A DNA stretch of 64,000 bases from M3007 sp964392655 (GCA_964392655.1 CAYMQY010000003.1:3885-67884), one strand, 5' to 3'. Positions 51,775 through 60,758 are shown, counted from the stretch's first letter. Translations and numbers: made by a program. Notes: generated from the sequence alone by a model not told the origin.

Positions 51775-53745
51775 CTAATGGCGGCCGATCAGGGCCGAGA
51801 AGCGTTTGATCCGGCGGGCATAGTGTGCAAAAACGATACTGCCGCGGTAAATGCCGCCTGTATTTGCCGGGCCGATCCGGCGCGTCTTGACGATTTCGCC
51901 GGCTTCGCGGCGTTTTCGCAAGGTGTTTCCAAAATTTTGGTAAAATGAAAAATGTGCCCGCACGATCGCCCAAATGGCCCGGAACTGGCCTTTGAGAAAA
52001 AACCGCACGCCGGCCAGTCCGTCGAGCAGGAACCGTGCCGGGATCAGCCAGATCAATTTTGCTGCGGTTTCGTTTTTCAGGAGTGTGTACAGGCTGTTCC
52101 GAAAATTCAGGAACACCTTGCGCGGGCTTTCGTACTCCAGGGTTCCGCCACCAAGATGGTACACCACCGATTGCGGAAAATTCCAGACCGAATACCCAGC
52201 CCGTTTGATGCGCCAGCACAGGTCAATTTCCTCGTTGTGTGCGAAATAATCGCCGTCGAAACCGCCAAATCCGTGGTACAGCTCCGCCCGGATAAAAAAT
52301 GCTGCACCCGAGGCCCAAAAGCACTCCTGTGGCGTGTCGTACTGGCCCTCATCCACTTCGTTCTGGCTGAAAATGCGCCCGCGGCAAAACGGGTAGCCGA
52401 GGTAGTCAATCCAGCCGCCTGCAGCACCGGCGTATTCAAATCGCTGCTTGTCGTTCCAGGCGAGAATTTTCGGCTGGGCAATTGCAATTTTCGGGTTCGC
52501 CTGCATCGCGGCAAGCACCGGTTCCATCCAGCCGGGACACACCTCCACGTCGGAATTCAGGATGACATAAAAATCGCTTTCCACGTGGGCCAGTGCTTCG
52601 TTGTAGCCCTGCGCAAAACCGTGATTTATTTTCAAATCAAGCACTTCCACATCCGGGTAGTGCGCTTGCAAAAAAGCCACGGAGTCATCGGGCGAACCGT
52701 TGTCGGCTACGATTATTCGCGCACCCGGACTATTCGCCACCACCGAAGGCAGAAAAGTTTCCAGGTGTTTGCGCGTGTTGTAGTTGAGAATAACGACCGC
52801 CACACGGGTTTGCAGCCGCTGGAGAATTTCCACTTTGTCGGCCTCGATTTGTGTGCGCAAGGCATCCAGATCATTCAGTTTTTTGTCGGCCCGGATAAAA
52901 TCCAGCACCTCGACTTCGATGCTTTTCCCATACAATTCGCCTGTAAAATCGAGCAGATGCGCTTCGATGGAAACCTTGCCGGAATTCGCCACGGTTGGCC
53001 GCCGGCCGATGTACAGCATGGCCCCTACTCTGTTCTTGTCAGCCGGATTGACCCGTACCCGCGCCGCATAAATCCCGTTTGGCGGGATGAGTTTGTGTGG
53101 GTCATCCACCTGAATATTCGCAGTGGGGAAGCCGATTGTCCGGCCAATCCGGTCGCCGACGACGACGGAGCCGGCAAATGAAAACGTGTGTCCAAGCAGG
53201 CGGTTAGCCAGGGATACATCGCAGGATTCCAGTGCTTTGCGAATTTTAGTAGAGCTGACTGCGATGTCATCTACTTCCTGCGCCGGAATTTCCACGATGG
53301 AAAAATGCCGGTCGGCTTCGTATTGGCGCATAAACGCGATATCGCCGCTGCGGTTAGCCCCGAAACGATGGTCGTAACCGATCACTAAACATACCGGCTT
53401 AAAATGCCGGATAAGAAAATCCTCGACGTACTCCTGTGCGGTTTGCCGGGAAAAATCTCCTGTGAAGGGTACGAGCACCACGTTGTCCACCCCGCATTGT
53501 TCGAGCAGACGAATTTTTTCTGCCGTCGTGGTGATCAGTTTAAAAGAAGCGTCGTCCGGGTGCAGGGCTACACGCGGGTGCGGCTCGAACGTAAGCACGA
53601 TGCTTTCGCCGTGGTGGCTTTTGGCTAAATTCCGAACGCGTTCCAGTATCCGGCAATGGCCGGCATGCACCCCGTCGAAGGAGCCTATCGTCAAAACCGC
53701 GTTTCGGAACGCGGGCAGTTGTTCAAGGTCTGTGAATACGCGCAT
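51775..53745 (-). CDS. Fusion: bifunctional riboflavin kinase/FAD synthetase (RibF) + GT2 glycosyltransferase
   Basis: 656 residues. Residues 1-310 are a complete RibF: LTIGSFDGVHAGHCRIL (FMN adenylyltransferase ATP site), VIGYDHRFGANRSGD, SSTKIRKAL, then GRTIGFPTANIQV and GMLYIGRRPTV-type flavokinase motifs. At residue 312 the sequence passes without a break into RVAVVILNYNTRKHLETFLPSVV, the standard beginning of a rhamnosyltransferase-type GT2 (314-656), with VADNGSPDDSV, NSDVEVCPGW and DLCWRIKRAGYSVWNFP. A GTG at 52801-52803 could start an independent GT. RibF normally ends near 305-310 residues. The fusion appears to join unrelated pathways; independent translation of the second half is possible. 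Downstream lies the deacetylase gene. Confidence 0.85.
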   Translation of the reverse strand: MRVFTDLEQLPAFRNAVLTIGSFDGVHAGHCRILERVRNLAKSHHGESIVLTFEPHPRVALHPDDASFKLITTTAEKIRLLEQCGVDNVVLVPFTGDFSRQTAQEYVEDFLIRHFKPVCLVIGYDHRFGANRSGDIAFMRQYEADRHFSIVEIPAQEVDDIAVSSTKIRKALESCDVSLANRLLGHTFSFAGSVVVGDRIGRTIGFPTANIQVDDPHKLIPPNGIYAARVRVNPADKNRVGAMLYIGRRPTVANSGKVSIEAHLLDFTGELYGKSIEVEVLDFIRADKKLNDLDALRTQIEADKVEILQRLQTRVAVVILNYNTRKHLETFLPSVVANSPGARIIVADNGSPDDSVAFLQAHYPDVEVLDLKINHGFAQGYNEALAHVESDFYVILNSDVEVCPGWMEPVLAAMQANPKIAIAQPKILAWNDKQRFEYAGAAGGWIDYLGYPFCRGRIFSQNEVDEGQYDTPQECFWASGAAFFIRAELYHGFGGFDGDYFAHNEEIDLCWRIKRAGYSVWNFPQSVVYHLGGGTLEYESPRKVFLNFRNSLYTLLKNETAAKLIWLIPARFLLDGLAGVRFFLKGQFRAIWAIVRAHFSFYQNFGNTLRKRREAGEIVKTRRIGPANTGGIYRGSIVFAHYARRIKRFSALIGRH

Positions 53746-53753
53746 TTCGGCGG

Positions 53754-53761
53754 CAAATATA
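53754..53761 (-). promoter_or_regulatory. Putative -7 element for the RibF-GT gene
   Basis: The minus strand reads TATATTTG (TAnnTTTG), ending 8 bases before the ATG at 53745, so the leader would be nearly absent. No clear -33 box. Confidence 0.45.
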
Positions 53762-53806
53762 GAGGAGGGTTTCGGGGAAAGCAGTTTTTCAATTTTGAAT
53801 AAAAAA

Positions 53807-53837
53807 ACAAAAGGCGCACTGTCAGCGCGCCTTTTGT
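53807..53837 (-). terminator. Hairpin terminator after the PorE-like gene
   Basis: ACAAAAGGCGC (53807-53817) and GCGCCTTTTGT (53827-53837) are perfectly complementary with a 9-base loop. It lies between the PorE-like gene, which reads leftward and stops at 53976, and the RibF-GT gene. A T-run follows in the minus direction. Confidence 0.85.
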
Positions 53838-53975
53838 AACAAACAAAACCAACTAAAAAACCTACTTTCTGCTTTCTGTTATTGGCGGCGCGGCTTTACC
53901 AGCGCCGGAAATATTTGCCAAAACGGACGTGCAGGGTTGTTCGCTGCCTTGTTTGAAAAAAAATTTTCAGCGGAA

Positions 53976-56900
53976 TCAATACCGGTATTTGCTCATGCGG
54001 CCATTTTCTTCAGCAATGATGTAGGCATCCGGAAAACCTCGTGCCCGAATTTTGTCTGTTGCGGAAATCGCCTGATCGGGGGTTGTGAAACCGGCGAGCA
54101 TGATGGCGATCTTACGGGTGTCGCCGATGGGCCAGCGTTCGATAGCGCCGCCAAGGCCTTCCACTTTTTTGGAATCGAAACTGTAGGGTTCGTCCAAAGC
54201 GCAAATACGGACATGAAACTTTGCTGTCGCAGCAGAAGCAGGGGTCGGTGTAGCGTTGCTTGTGGTGGAATACTGTACCGGAGTTGCCGGCATTGGCGTA
54301 AACACACCCTTGGGGGCAGGTATGATTGACGGAGCAGGTTCCACAGGGGCATTTTCAACTTTTTCCGTCACGATCAGCGCATCCTTGTAACCCAAACGCA
54401 CGGCTTCTGCACGCACGGCTTCTGCTTTTTCGTGCGATTCCCAGGCGCCTACGCGTACCCGGGCGCGTTCGTTTTCCTGTTGTACATACGTAGTACCGAG
54501 CGAACTCAAGTTGGAATAATCGGCCAGCGGAATCGGTTTCCCGGTCGGGAACGAAGCCACCTGCACCGCAAACCGAACATTCGAAGACGACGACGTGGAG
54601 TACATAGCCGGAGCAGTTTCCACACCCCTGGATGCCGTTTCATCTACCAACATGTTTTGGGTCGCCTGATTTTCGCGCACGACAAAAGCGTCTTTGGGCG
54701 TCGGGACAAGTTTGGAGAGCGCAGCCTCTGCTTTTTCTTTGGTCGGATACACCCCGAGACGGAGTTTGTAGTACTGGCCCTCCTTGACGGTGTAAATATT
54801 GCCGCGTTCTGCGTAGGTATCGTACTTGCGCAATTCATTGTCGGTGTAATTTTCCTTGTCGGCAGACAACTGGATGGCGTATCCATCCACTTTGCTCGCC
54901 GTGGTTGCAGGAGTTTTCTCCAGTTCAGCCAATGAAATCATGCCCCCCGAGGCCGGCGTCGTGCTGTATGTAGCCGGACTTGCAGCCAAGGGCTGGATGC
55001 CTACAGGTGCCAGTTCCAGTTCGATCGGGGAATAGCGTTCGGTCTGAACCGCATTTACAAAATTCAGATATCCGTCTCTCGAATAGGTAATGTCGTAGGT
55101 TTGGTAAGGCCGCAACCAAAGCGAGTACCGCCCGGTGGTGTTGGTGGAAGCCAGGGATTCGTGTCCGCTTTGTCGGCTTTTAGCGGTGATGACTACGGCA
55201 TGAGCCGCCTGGCGGGTATTGTTATCGTACACGAGGCCGGAAAACTTGGTGCGTTTATCGGCACTCATCGTGATGGAAATTTCGTGGCTCGTCTGGCTGT
55301 GTATCGGAATGACTACATCTTCCAGGCCGTCTTTTTGAACGATCATGTTGCAGGTGGTGCCCACAGGGAAGTAGAACGAGCCTTTCCCGGCCACATCGGT
55401 GTAGAGCGTGCCGAGACCGCAGGTGGTCAGGTTGAGCGCTGCTGCCGGAAGCGCCCGGCCCTGATCGTCGCTCACATAAATCGTGTATTTTTCAATTTTT
55501 CCACTTTGTACCGGGACGGTACCGGTGGTACTGTATGTTTGCGGAGCGGTTACTTCAGGTTGCGCAGGCGTCGTTTGCGGTGGAGTTGTGCCATACTCCG
55601 GCATCAGCACGGCCGACAGGTTCTTTTCTCCCGACGACTGGATGGGTAGCACAAGCGGACGGTACCCCTCCTTGCGGACGGTCACCCGGCAATCTACTTT
55701 TCCGGTGGCAACGGCAAAGGCGTAGCGCCCGTTTGCATCTGTTTGTTTGAAACCCGCATTGCAGGCCGAAAAATCAATGTCGGCGCCGGCCAAAGGCGTC
55801 TTCTGGGGATCGGTAACCAGAATGACGAATTCATCCACTTTTTTGCGCACCTGCCAGATGTCTTCGTTGCCGCGTCCTTCCGGGCGGTTGCTGGTCAGGT
55901 ATCCGGTGTTCATTTTCGGATCGAACACAAAACCATAGTCGTCCCGGGAGGAGTTGATCCCGGTGCCGAGGTGCGTAATTCCCGAGATGTTATTGCCGTC
56001 CATTTCTGCCCGGAACACGTCCATACCCCCGAGGCCGTTGTGCCAGTCGGATGAAAAGTAGAGGTTTTCGCCGTCGAAGAACGGTGTCACTTCGTTGCCT
56101 GCGGTGTTGAGCGGTGCGCCGAGATTGCGCGGCACACTCCAGGAATTTCCGTTCCAGGTGGAGACAAAAATGTCCCAGCCTCCGAAGCCGCCCTCCTGCG
56201 TGGAAGCGAAATAAAGGGAGTTTCCGTCGGGGGAAAAACCGGGATATCCGGTTGAAAAATCGGAGCCGTTGTAGGGAAAGGCGCGTTCATTCACCCACTT
56301 GCCGTCTACCACATCAGCGATGTGCAAACTCAGATTCACGCCTTTTTCAGCGATCTGCCGGGTACCGTCAATAAAGTTATTTCGGCAAAAAGCAACCCGG
56401 CGGCCGTCTGCGGAAAAACTGACGGGGCCTTCGTTGTAATCGTTTTGCAGATCATCGTGCAAAAAAGCCGGGTTTTGCAGATAAGCCACATCGCCTGCGC
56501 CGCGTTGGGTGACGTACAGTTGGTTGTACGCACTGCCAGTCCAGTCGGAACTTGTTTTGGCGGTTGTTTTGCGTTTGATGTCCGTCCGGGCTGAACTGAA
56601 CACAATTTTATCGCCGAAAAAAGTCGGTGAATAATCGGATGCAGGGGTACTAATCGGTTCGTTGAGCGCAGAGAATATGCCGTCTTTTCGGGCAGCCAGG
56701 AGGGCAAAATCACACATTTCAGAAAAATGCTGCCCCACAGCCGGGTTGGAGGTCGCATACTGCAAGAACCATTTTTTGGCGCCATAATAATCGCCCGTGT
56801 ACATCAGTGCCTTACCGTACCGCAGCAGGATTTCGGGCGCTGCATTTCCGAGCACTACCGCCCGGTCGTACCACGAGAGTGCTTCCTGCGGGCGGTTCAA

Positions 56901-57122
56901 CTGAAAGTGGCAATCGCCGATACGCGCCAGAGCATGGGTATTGTTTGGTTGCTCCTTGAGAATTTGGTCGTACGAGTTGAGCGCCAGATTGTAAGCGTAG
57001 AGGTCGAATTGCTTGTCGGCTCGGGCAAGGCTTTCCTGCAGGTTGGTTTGAGCAGTCAGGATAGTTGTAGCGACTAACCACGCAGCCATTGTACGACCGG
57101 CATTGGATAAGGAAAAGTTCAT
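53976..57122 (-). CDS. PorE-like envelope protein: TPR, PD40 propeller, carboxypeptidase-regulatory domains, three SPOR domains
   Basis: 1048 residues from ATG at 57122 (a TTG 4 codons earlier is unlikely). A signal peptide (MAAWLVATTILTAQT) is followed by TPR repeats (about 30-140, ALARIGDCHFQLNRPQEALSWYDRA), a PD40-type propeller (165-450; GYPGFSPDGNSLYFAS, PFFDGENLYFSSDWHNGLGGMDVF) and two or three carboxypeptidase-regulatory-like domains (455-720; KTPLAGADIDF, TDVAGKGSFYF). Three SPOR-like domains follow (about 750-820, 860-930, 970-1040; AIQLSADKENY, AVQVASFPTG, HVRICALDEPY). This is the domain order of the T9SS-associated OmpA protein PorE, but with SPOR modules where PorE has an OmpA peptidoglycan-binding domain. 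Linkers repeat a YSTT motif. A role in anchoring an envelope complex to peptidoglycan is inferred. Confidence 0.75.
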   Translation of the reverse strand: MNFSLSNAGRTMAAWLVATTILTAQTNLQESLARADKQFDLYAYNLALNSYDQILKEQPNNTHALARIGDCHFQLNRPQEALSWYDRAVVLGNAAPEILLRYGKALMYTGDYYGAKKWFLQYATSNPAVGQHFSEMCDFALLAARKDGIFSALNEPISTPASDYSPTFFGDKIVFSSARTDIKRKTTAKTSSDWTGSAYNQLYVTQRGAGDVAYLQNPAFLHDDLQNDYNEGPVSFSADGRRVAFCRNNFIDGTRQIAEKGVNLSLHIADVVDGKWVNERAFPYNGSDFSTGYPGFSPDGNSLYFASTQEGGFGGWDIFVSTWNGNSWSVPRNLGAPLNTAGNEVTPFFDGENLYFSSDWHNGLGGMDVFRAEMDGNNISGITHLGTGINSSRDDYGFVFDPKMNTGYLTSNRPEGRGNEDIWQVRKKVDEFVILVTDPQKTPLAGADIDFSACNAGFKQTDANGRYAFAVATGKVDCRVTVRKEGYRPLVLPIQSSGEKNLSAVLMPEYGTTPPQTTPAQPEVTAPQTYSTTGTVPVQSGKIEKYTIYVSDDQGRALPAAALNLTTCGLGTLYTDVAGKGSFYFPVGTTCNMIVQKDGLEDVVIPIHSQTSHEISITMSADKRTKFSGLVYDNNTRQAAHAVVITAKSRQSGHESLASTNTTGRYSLWLRPYQTYDITYSRDGYLNFVNAVQTERYSPIELELAPVGIQPLAASPATYSTTPASGGMISLAELEKTPATTASKVDGYAIQLSADKENYTDNELRKYDTYAERGNIYTVKEGQYYKLRLGVYPTKEKAEAALSKLVPTPKDAFVVRENQATQNMLVDETASRGVETAPAMYSTSSSSNVRFAVQVASFPTGKPIPLADYSNLSSLGTTYVQQENERARVRVGAWESHEKAEAVRAEAVRLGYKDALIVTEKVENAPVEPAPSIIPAPKGVFTPMPATPVQYSTTSNATPTPASAATAKFHVRICALDEPYSFDSKKVEGLGGAIERWPIGDTRKIAIMLAGFTTPDQAISATDKIRARGFPDAYIIAEENGRMSKYRY

Positions 57123-57274
57123 AGTAAAGTTCAATTTCGGTTAAATCAGTATCAATCGGGTGTTCTTTCAGGGACTAACACAGAACACCCTAAGTTTCAG
57201 GCAAATGCACGGCTAAAACTGCCATTTTGCCAAACTTAGTATAGCGGAGAGACTATCTTTTGAAACGGGACGCA

Positions 57275-57282
57275 CAAATGTA
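57275..57282 (-). promoter_or_regulatory. Putative -7 element upstream of the PorE-like gene
   Basis: The minus strand reads TACATTTG (TAnnTTTG), about 150 bases before the ATG, which would give a long leader. Confidence 0.35.
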
Positions 57283-57294
57283 TGGGTATTTTTT

Positions 57295-57330
57295 GGTTGG
57301 AAGGTTTCTGGTTGGAAGGTTTCTGGTTGG
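57295..57330 (+). repeat. 15-bp direct tandem repeat
   Basis: GGTTGGAAGGTTTCT occurs twice in direct succession (57295-57309, 57310-57324) followed by a partial third copy, GGTTGG. It sits in the 287-base non-coding space between the PorE-like and cry-DASH genes. Confidence 0.8.
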
Positions 57331-57409
57331 TACTGCTTTGCCAACTCATGGATTTACCCGTGAGCATACCACGAACAATGGCTTTATTCTTCGGTTATAG
57401 GGACTGATT

Positions 57410-58834
57410 ATGAAACGCCGCGCTTTGATTTGGTTTCGACAAGATTTACGCCTCCACGACAACGAGGCGCTGACCACCGCACTTCGTATGGCAGATGAGG
57501 TGGTGCCTGTATATGTGTTTGATGAACGGGTATTTAAAGGACAAACCCGGTTTGGCTTTCCCAAAACCGGCAAGTTCCGAGCCAGATTTCTGCTGGAAAG
57601 TGTGGAAAATTTGCGGGCAAACCTGCGAACAGCCGGATCGGACTTGATTGTGCGCGTCGGCAAGCCCGAGTACATCGTTCCGGAAATCGCGCGTGAAATC
57701 AAAGCCTCCTGGGTTTTGTGCAACCGGGAACGCACATACGAAGAAGTATTGGTTCAGGATGTACTCGAACAAAAACTCTGGAGCATCGGCGTGGAGTTGT
57801 TGTACAACCGGGGCAAAATGCTCTACCACACCCAGGATTTGCCGGTACCTGTACAACACATGCCTGATACATTCACGCAGTTTCGCAAGGAAAACGAGCA
57901 CATCACGCCTGTTCGGTTGCCCCTGCCTGCCCCGACTGTTATGCCTGCGTTGCCGACGGAACTGGAGTCAGGCAATTTACCCGTGCTGGAAGAGCTTGGC
58001 CATGCATCTTTTGAGCAGGATACACGCGCTGTTATGCCCTTCAAAGGAGGCGAAACCGAGGGATTGGCCCGGGTACACCACTACTTCTGGGAGTCCAACG
58101 CAATAGCGATTTACAAGGAAACGCGCAACGGCTTGATCGGCGACAACTATTCTTCCAAGTTTTCGCCATGGTTGTCGGCAGGATGCCTGTCGCCCAAATA
58201 TATTTATCACGAAATCAAGCGCTATGAACAGGAACGCGTGAGCAACGAGAGCACCTACTGGATGTTTTTCGAACTGCTTTGGCGCGACTTTTTCAGGCTC
58301 ATGGGAAAAAAACACGGCAACCGGATTTTTTTGAAAGGAGGCCCCCAGGCTAAACCCCAGCGCCACTTGAAAAACGACCTTGAACTTTTTCAGATCTGGG
58401 CGGAAGGGCGAACCGGTGTGCCGTTTATTGATGCTAATATGCGCGAACTGAACGCTACAGGCTGGATGAGCAATCGCGGGCGACAGAATACTGCCTCTTT
58501 TTTAGTCAAAGACCTCAAGGTAAACTGGCAAATAGGCGCCGAGTACTTCGAATCGCTGCTACTCGATTATGATCCCTGCTCCAACTGGTGCAACTGGAAT
58601 TATGTAGCCGGGGTGGGTAGTGACCCCCGTGAAGACCGTTACTTCAATATCCTCACCCAGGCGCGCACATACGATCCGAATGGGGATTATGTGCGAATCT
58701 GGTGCCCGGAGTTAAAAAATGTGCCGGACATCAAAATCCATCGCCCTGATTTGATCTGTGCCGGTGAACGCGTGACCTACGGTATGAATGGCTACCCTAA
58801 ACCAATGGTGCGAATTGAAAAGTGGGAACGATAA
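57410..58834 (+). CDS. DASH-type cryptochrome / photolyase
   Basis: 474 residues. The N-terminal photolyase domain starts ALIWFRQDLRLHDNEAL; FKGGETEGLARVHHYFWE is the DASH-group hallmark, and the FAD pocket is formed by SKFSPWLSAGCLSPKYI, GVPFIDANMRELNATGWMSNRGRQNTASFL and DPCSNWCNWNYVAGVGSDPREDRYFNI. The enzyme uses blue light to split cyclobutane dimers, mainly in single-stranded DNA. The hairpin terminator directly behind it is shared with the convergent DUF5522 gene. Confidence 0.95.
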   Translation: MKRRALIWFRQDLRLHDNEALTTALRMADEVVPVYVFDERVFKGQTRFGFPKTGKFRARFLLESVENLRANLRTAGSDLIVRVGKPEYIVPEIAREIKASWVLCNRERTYEEVLVQDVLEQKLWSIGVELLYNRGKMLYHTQDLPVPVQHMPDTFTQFRKENEHITPVRLPLPAPTVMPALPTELESGNLPVLEELGHASFEQDTRAVMPFKGGETEGLARVHHYFWESNAIAIYKETRNGLIGDNYSSKFSPWLSAGCLSPKYIYHEIKRYEQERVSNESTYWMFFELLWRDFFRLMGKKHGNRIFLKGGPQAKPQRHLKNDLELFQIWAEGRTGVPFIDANMRELNATGWMSNRGRQNTASFLVKDLKVNWQIGAEYFESLLLDYDPCSNWCNWNYVAGVGSDPREDRYFNILTQARTYDPNGDYVRIWCPELKNVPDIKIHRPDLICAGERVTYGMNGYPKPMVRIEKWER

Positions 58835-58835
58835 A

Positions 58836-58871
58836 AAAAGCCCGCCAAACATCTACGTCTGGCGGGCTTTT
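58836..58871. terminator. Bidirectional hairpin terminator overlapping the DUF5522 stop
   Basis: AAAAGCCCGCCA (58836-58847) pairs with TGGCGGGCTTTT (58860-58871) across a 12-base loop. T-runs follow on both strands. The DUF5522 stop codon (58853-58855) is in the loop, so the stem encodes the last residues of that protein. Confidence 0.88.
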
Positions 58872-59035
58872 CTTTTTCGGTACGGGCAATGGCGACAGCC
58901 GCTACCACAGCATTTTCCGCGTTTGAGCAGGAAATGCTCCGTAAAAACCCAGTACCCTTTCTCAATGTAATAGTCGCGGCCCTCAACCAAGGGTATTTTT
59001 ACTTCCTGTTGATCCGGCTGCTCGAATGTAGTCAT
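58853..59035 (-). CDS. DUF5522 family protein
   Basis: 60 residues from ATG at 59035. GRDYYIEKGYWVFTEHFLLKRGKCCGSGCRHCPY is the full family signature; the C-C-x-S-G-C-R-H-C cluster is a probable metal-binding site. The family occurs across Bacteroidota with no known role. The 3' end is within the shared terminator. The gap to the USP gene is 56 bases, same strand. Confidence 0.88.
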   Translation of the reverse strand: MTTFEQPDQQEVKIPLVEGRDYYIEKGYWVFTEHFLLKRGKCCGSGCRHCPYRKRKARQT

Positions 59036-59091
59036 TACTCAACGGTTCAAATTACCGCTGCGAAACGCCCGGGAATCAAAAAAGTTCGCTG

Positions 59092-60243
59092 TTATGCTGC
59101 CGTGTCGGCATCCGCATGGATTATCAACACCGGCGAACTCGTGTGCAGCAGCATTTCCTTGGAAATACTGTGATGCAACAATTCCTCCCAAAAAGAGCGC
59201 TGATGGGTAACAAACACAAACAAATCAATACGGTGCTCGTATGCATATTCGTGCAAACTGCCGACCACATCATCACCGACAACTTTGCTGAAAACAAACG
59301 GCATGGCCGGATCGGCGTACACATAGTTGACCTCGAACAGCCTTTTCTCCAGTTCATCTCCCGATTCTCCTGCAGGCCCCACATGCACAAAATGTAACTG
59401 GCCCTTGAAATGGCGTGCAAAAGCCACGGTTTGTTTGACGGTCAATGGATCCAGCGACTCGAAGTTACTGGCATACAAAATGTTGTCGAACCTGGGCATC
59501 TGCGTTTGAGGCGGGACTAATAAAACCGGGCAAAGCGCATTTTTTGAAACGGCTATGCTCACCGAGCCAAAGAGTTTGCGTGTCAGGTTACCACGTCCGG
59601 TAGTGCCCATGACCAGCAAATCTGCTTTAGTTGAAAGATGACCCAACACCTCTTCAGGAAAACCAAAAGCGATATGTGTGCGTAGCCCTGGAATATTTTT
59701 ACCTGGTTCAGGGTCTGAAACCCTTTGCTCCGACTCCGCAATACACTCCACGTTACTTGCCAGCGTAACCTTTTTTACAAAGGCGTCCACCTCGTCCTGC
59801 ATGGTTTTTCGGTAACTAGACAAAAAACCGGACGGCGATGGTCGTGTACCTTCAAAAATGCTGTCCATCACATAAACCACCTCCAGGTTAGCATCAAACA
59901 TGTGCGCCAGACGACAGGCAAAAAGCAACGCATTTTCGGAAGCCGGGCTGAGATCCACAGCGACCATAATACGTTGCAGCCTGTACAGCTTGCTGCGCAA
60001 CAAGTTGCGGTTGCGAAGAATCTCCTTGATCTGCTCTACCGAAGGTACTTTCCCTTCAGAAACAATATTTCCGTCAAGTACCAATGCCGGCGGATGCTCA
60101 ATCCCCTTTGCAAGTATTTGGTTGTATTCAGACACCTCCTCCACGTTTCCCTGTACGGGAAACTGAGCCAGAGCAAGGGCTACGTTGTTGCGCAACTCCT
60201 GCATTTTGGCATCGCCGCCTCCATAAATCTGAATCGTAGTCAT
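59092..60243 (-). CDS. Tandem universal-stress protein with N-terminal thioredoxin-like domain lacking its cysteines
   Basis: 383 residues. Residues 1-78 match thioredoxin_3/redox-active-disulfide-2 proteins (NVALALAQF, EYNQILAKGIEHPPALVLDGNIVSEGKVPSVEQIKEIL), but the active-site CxxC is replaced: residues 8-14 read GGGDAKM where CPKC is expected. Residues 90-243 are a UspA domain with the ATP-binding pattern G213-TT-G216-x9-G226-S227 (MGTTGRGNLTRKLFGS). Residues 253-380 are a second UspA-like domain without that motif. A single chain thus combines a redox-dead thioredoxin fold and two USP folds. It is downstream of the CBS gene (71 bases) on the same strand, and with the REC-CRP gene it suggests a stress or redox response group. 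Confidence 0.85.
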   Translation of the reverse strand: MTTIQIYGGGDAKMQELRNNVALALAQFPVQGNVEEVSEYNQILAKGIEHPPALVLDGNIVSEGKVPSVEQIKEILRNRNLLRSKLYRLQRIMVAVDLSPASENALLFACRLAHMFDANLEVVYVMDSIFEGTRPSPSGFLSSYRKTMQDEVDAFVKKVTLASNVECIAESEQRVSDPEPGKNIPGLRTHIAFGFPEEVLGHLSTKADLLVMGTTGRGNLTRKLFGSVSIAVSKNALCPVLLVPPQTQMPRFDNILYASNFESLDPLTVKQTVAFARHFKGQLHFVHVGPAGESGDELEKRLFEVNYVYADPAMPFVFSKVVGDDVVGSLHEYAYEHRIDLFVFVTHQRSFWEELLHHSISKEMLLHTSSPVLIIHADADTAA

Positions 60244-60314
60244 AATCGAAAACGGTTTGAGGTGGTAAATAAGCCCCTTTCCGGCTAAATAGTTTCAATA
60301 CTGAAAGCCGTCAC

Positions 60315-60758
60315 TCAGTCCAGATTTTCGTAAACAAGGTGCGGTTCTTTAGGCTTTTCGTTCAAAATTGCCCTGATCACATCTTGCGTAGTCACAATGC
60401 CTACCAGTTCGTCGTGCTCCACGACCGGCAGCGCATGGAACCAGTTTTTACTAAAAATCTCCAGAGCTACATTGATCCGATCGTCCGGCTCCAGTTTTCC
60501 CAGCCCTTTGGTCATTATGTCCTCCACTTTGGTGTTTTCGAGAATCTGGACATTTTCGCCTGCATGGTTGATCCCGCCGGTAAAATGGTTGAAATCGGTC
60601 TTGGAAACGATGCCGACAATCTTGCGAAAACGCACCACCGGCAGGTGGTGAAAACTGTGCGTATCGAATATTTTTTTGACGGCAAGCAGGTTTTCGTCGG
60701 GGTTTATGGTGACCAGATCTGTGACCATGATCGTAGAAATTGGTGCGTAGGCATTCAT
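60315..60758 (-). CDS. CBS-domain pair protein
   Basis: 147 residues made of two CBS domains: IMVTDLVTINPDENLLAVKKIFDTHSFHHLPVV.FRKIVGIVSKTDF and IMTKGLGKLEPDDRINVALEIFSKNWFHALPVVEHDELVGIVTTQDVIRAI. The pair probably forms an adenosine-nucleotide binding dimer (Bateman module). Without a partner domain it may regulate another protein, possibly the USP encoded next to it. It is divergent from the REC-CRP gene. Confidence 0.92.
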   Translation of the reverse strand: MNAYAPISTIMVTDLVTINPDENLLAVKKIFDTHSFHHLPVVRFRKIVGIVSKTDFNHFTGGINHAGENVQILENTKVEDIMTKGLGKLEPDDRINVALEIFSKNWFHALPVVEHDELVGIVTTQDVIRAILNEKPKEPHLVYENLD

